Assembly (NCBI GenBank): GCA_028702545.1
Contig: JAQVOQ010000051.1
Span: 1-6,715 of the forward strand
Source: Clostridia bacterium
GTDB taxonomy: Bacteria; Bacillota; Clostridia; Christensenellales; UBA1242
Length of the DNA: 6,715 bases
Direction of reading: 5' to 3'
In this document: positions 6,048 to 6,715 of the stretch, in pieces
How positions within the stretch are numbered: position 1 is the stretch's first letter
Layout: every line of letters starts with the position of its first letter
Translations under genes and position numbers: made by a program
The notes under the pieces: model-generated
What the model was told of the DNA's origin: nothing
Seen by the model: only the letters and a program-made list of their open reading frames with translations
The model's database searches: none

Positions 6048-6052
6048 CCTCC
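6048..6052 (-). promoter_or_regulatory. Ribosome binding site that decides the WG-repeat protein start
   Basis: GGAGG lies 7 bases before TTG (6038-6040), in the 22-base gap after the upstream stop codon. The longer reading frame would translate this site as Gly-Gly. Confidence 0.75.
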
Positions 6053-6062
6053 AAAAAAAAAA

Positions 6063-6434
6063 TTATTCGTTTTTAAAAACATCTTCAAATTTATCTATTT
6101 CTTTATCTATTTCTTTATCTAACTCTTTTGCATTTTCAACAGTAATTCTTTCAGCACTAAAGTAAGCAATATTAGCCTCTTTTACTTTGTCCTTTAGCGT
6201 TTGCTTTAATACTGTATTTAAAGCCTCAAGACATTGCTCAAACTGTGATGCTTCACCATTATCAAAACCATTATTCTTATTATTAACAAGTTGATGCAAT
6301 TTTAGTTTTACATCTGCAATAATAGCCTTAACATCTTCTCTTTTTAAAAACTTTTGAAGTTCAATATTTTTAACTTCTTCATTTATTTTAAGCATAGGCT
6401 TACAAGGTCTTTTATTTATTTGCGCATTATTCAT
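6063..6434 (-). CDS. Charged helical protein of unknown function
   Basis: I do not recognise this 123-residue protein. After a basic N-terminus of about 15 residues it is predicted to be nearly all helical and strongly charged, with many Lys, Glu and Asp and a single Trp-free core. The C-terminus carries a short repeat, DKEIDKEIDKFED (about 107-119). It has two Cys (11 and 68) but no paired motif, no signal peptide and no membrane helix, so it is probably cytoplasmic. AAGGAG (6441-6446) lies 6 bases before the ATG, and the best promoter in the window is upstream (6478-6506). The WG-repeat gene follows 22 bases after its stop, so the two products may act together; both have charged coiled-coil-like ends. 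That interaction is inference. Confidence 0.8.
   Translation of the reverse strand: MNNAQINKRPCKPMLKINEEVKNIELQKFLKREDVKAIIADVKLKLHQLVNNKNNGFDNGEASQFEQCLEALNTVLKQTLKDKVKEANIAYFSAERITVENAKELDKEIDKEIDKFEDVFKNE
6090..6121 (-). repeat. Short 12-bp tandem repeat, about 2.7 copies
   Basis: The unit TTTATCTATTTC (plus strand) is repeated from 6090, 6102 and 6114 (partial). It encodes the repeated DKEI residues near the C-terminus of the charged helical protein and keeps the reading frame. Confidence 0.85.
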
Positions 6435-6477
6435 AATATGCTCCTTATGTATATCAATGTTAGTTTATCTTAATTAA

Positions 6478-6506
6478 ATTTTAACATTCTTAAATAATAA
6501 AGTCAA
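6478..6506 (-). promoter_or_regulatory. Strong vegetative promoter of the two-gene unit at 5681-6434
   Basis: TTGACT (6501-6506) and TAAAAT (6478-6483) are 17 bases apart on the minus strand, with TGT directly before the -10. This is five of six matches in each box plus an extended -10. The leader is about 37 bases. Confidence 0.8.
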
Positions 6507-6540
6507 TATTAAACATATTAATAATTAATTAATACACATT

Positions 6541-6586
6541 AAAAACCGCTTGTTAGTTTTAATTAAATTCTAGGCTCGGGCGGTTT
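6541..6586 (-). terminator. Possible terminator of a transcript entering from the right
   Basis: AAACCGC (6543-6549) pairs with GCGGTTT (6580-6586) across a 30-base loop, and on the minus strand the stem ends in five T. The loop is long for an intrinsic terminator. If real, it would end a minus-strand gene or small RNA that begins at or beyond the right edge. Confidence 0.4.
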
Positions 6587-6715
6587 GGGTGAGTAAAAGT
6601 TTGGCTTTTTATGTGCACAAACCTAACGCTTTCAAAATTAAGTCAAGGTCGAGGCTCGGCTTATCTGACTAGATAGGAGTTTTTAATTATTGATATGCAG
6701 TATACGCATATTTGC
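6569..6715. other. Unassigned GC-richer right-end segment with direct and inverted repeats
   Basis: This stretch is visibly richer in G and C than the other intergenic DNA. TC-(TA or GA)-GGCTCGG occurs at 6569-6579 and 6649-6659, 80 bases apart. ATATGC/GCATAT (6693-6698 with 6706-6711) forms a 6-bp hairpin. On the plus strand a 27-codon frame starts at GTG 6589 and ends at TAG 6672, without a clear ribosome binding site. AGGAG at 6675-6679 lies before a TTG (6689) and an ATG (6695), whose frames are both open to the edge. It could hold a small RNA, the start of a plus-strand gene, or the decayed end of another element. None can be decided here. Confidence 0.35.

Noticed and set aside
6041..6088. 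The 16-residue N-terminal extension of the WG-repeat protein
   Set aside because: It would overlap the upstream gene, starts at a TTG without a ribosome binding site, and translates the GGAGG site as protein.
6589..6672. A 27-codon plus-strand peptide starting at GTG
   Set aside because: No convincing ribosome binding site lies before the GTG and there is no homology I recognise. It is mentioned only as a possibility in the description of the right-end segment.

Overview
The window is AT-rich DNA with Gram-positive-style intrinsic terminators, AGGAGG-type ribosome binding sites and extended -10 promoters. Its proteins are rich in Lys, Asn, Ile and Phe. This points to a low-GC Firmicute, most likely an uncultured clostridial lineage. 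TGA is not needed as a sense codon, every complete gene ends in TAA, and two genes appear to start with TTG. All recognised genes lie on the minus strand, so transcription runs from right to left.

From left to right the layout is as follows. The N-terminal half of a TspO/MBR-family membrane protein runs off the left edge (1-240). A terminator separates it from a 79-residue Gly/Cys-rich peptide with an internal duplication (388-627). Next comes a two-gene unit: a membrane-anchored helical protein of unknown function (1910-2782) followed 15 bases later by the ribosome-associated GTPase HflX (803-1894). It has a promoter at 2837-2865 and a terminator at 751-779. A monocistronic secreted protein with a PepSY-like C-terminus follows (2923-3624). 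A second two-gene unit pairs a membrane protein carrying basic 11-residue repeats (4242-5558) with ribose-5-phosphate isomerase B (3759-4196). The last unit holds a charged helical protein (6063-6434) and a WG-repeat protein (5681-6040), with the best promoter of the window at 6478-6506. The right end (about 6541-6715) is a locally GC-richer stretch with no assigned gene.

Only hflX, rpiB and tspO are recognised by family. HflX and RpiB are housekeeping functions: ribosome splitting or rescue, and the pentose phosphate pathway. Each sits behind a single-pass membrane protein with a helical outer domain. I see no phage, transposase, CRISPR, tRNA or rRNA. The most unusual items are the nearly perfect 33-bp repeat array encoding a cationic amphipathic domain next to a membrane anchor, the duplicated short hydrophobic Cys-rich motif in the 79-residue peptide, and the unexplained right-end island.
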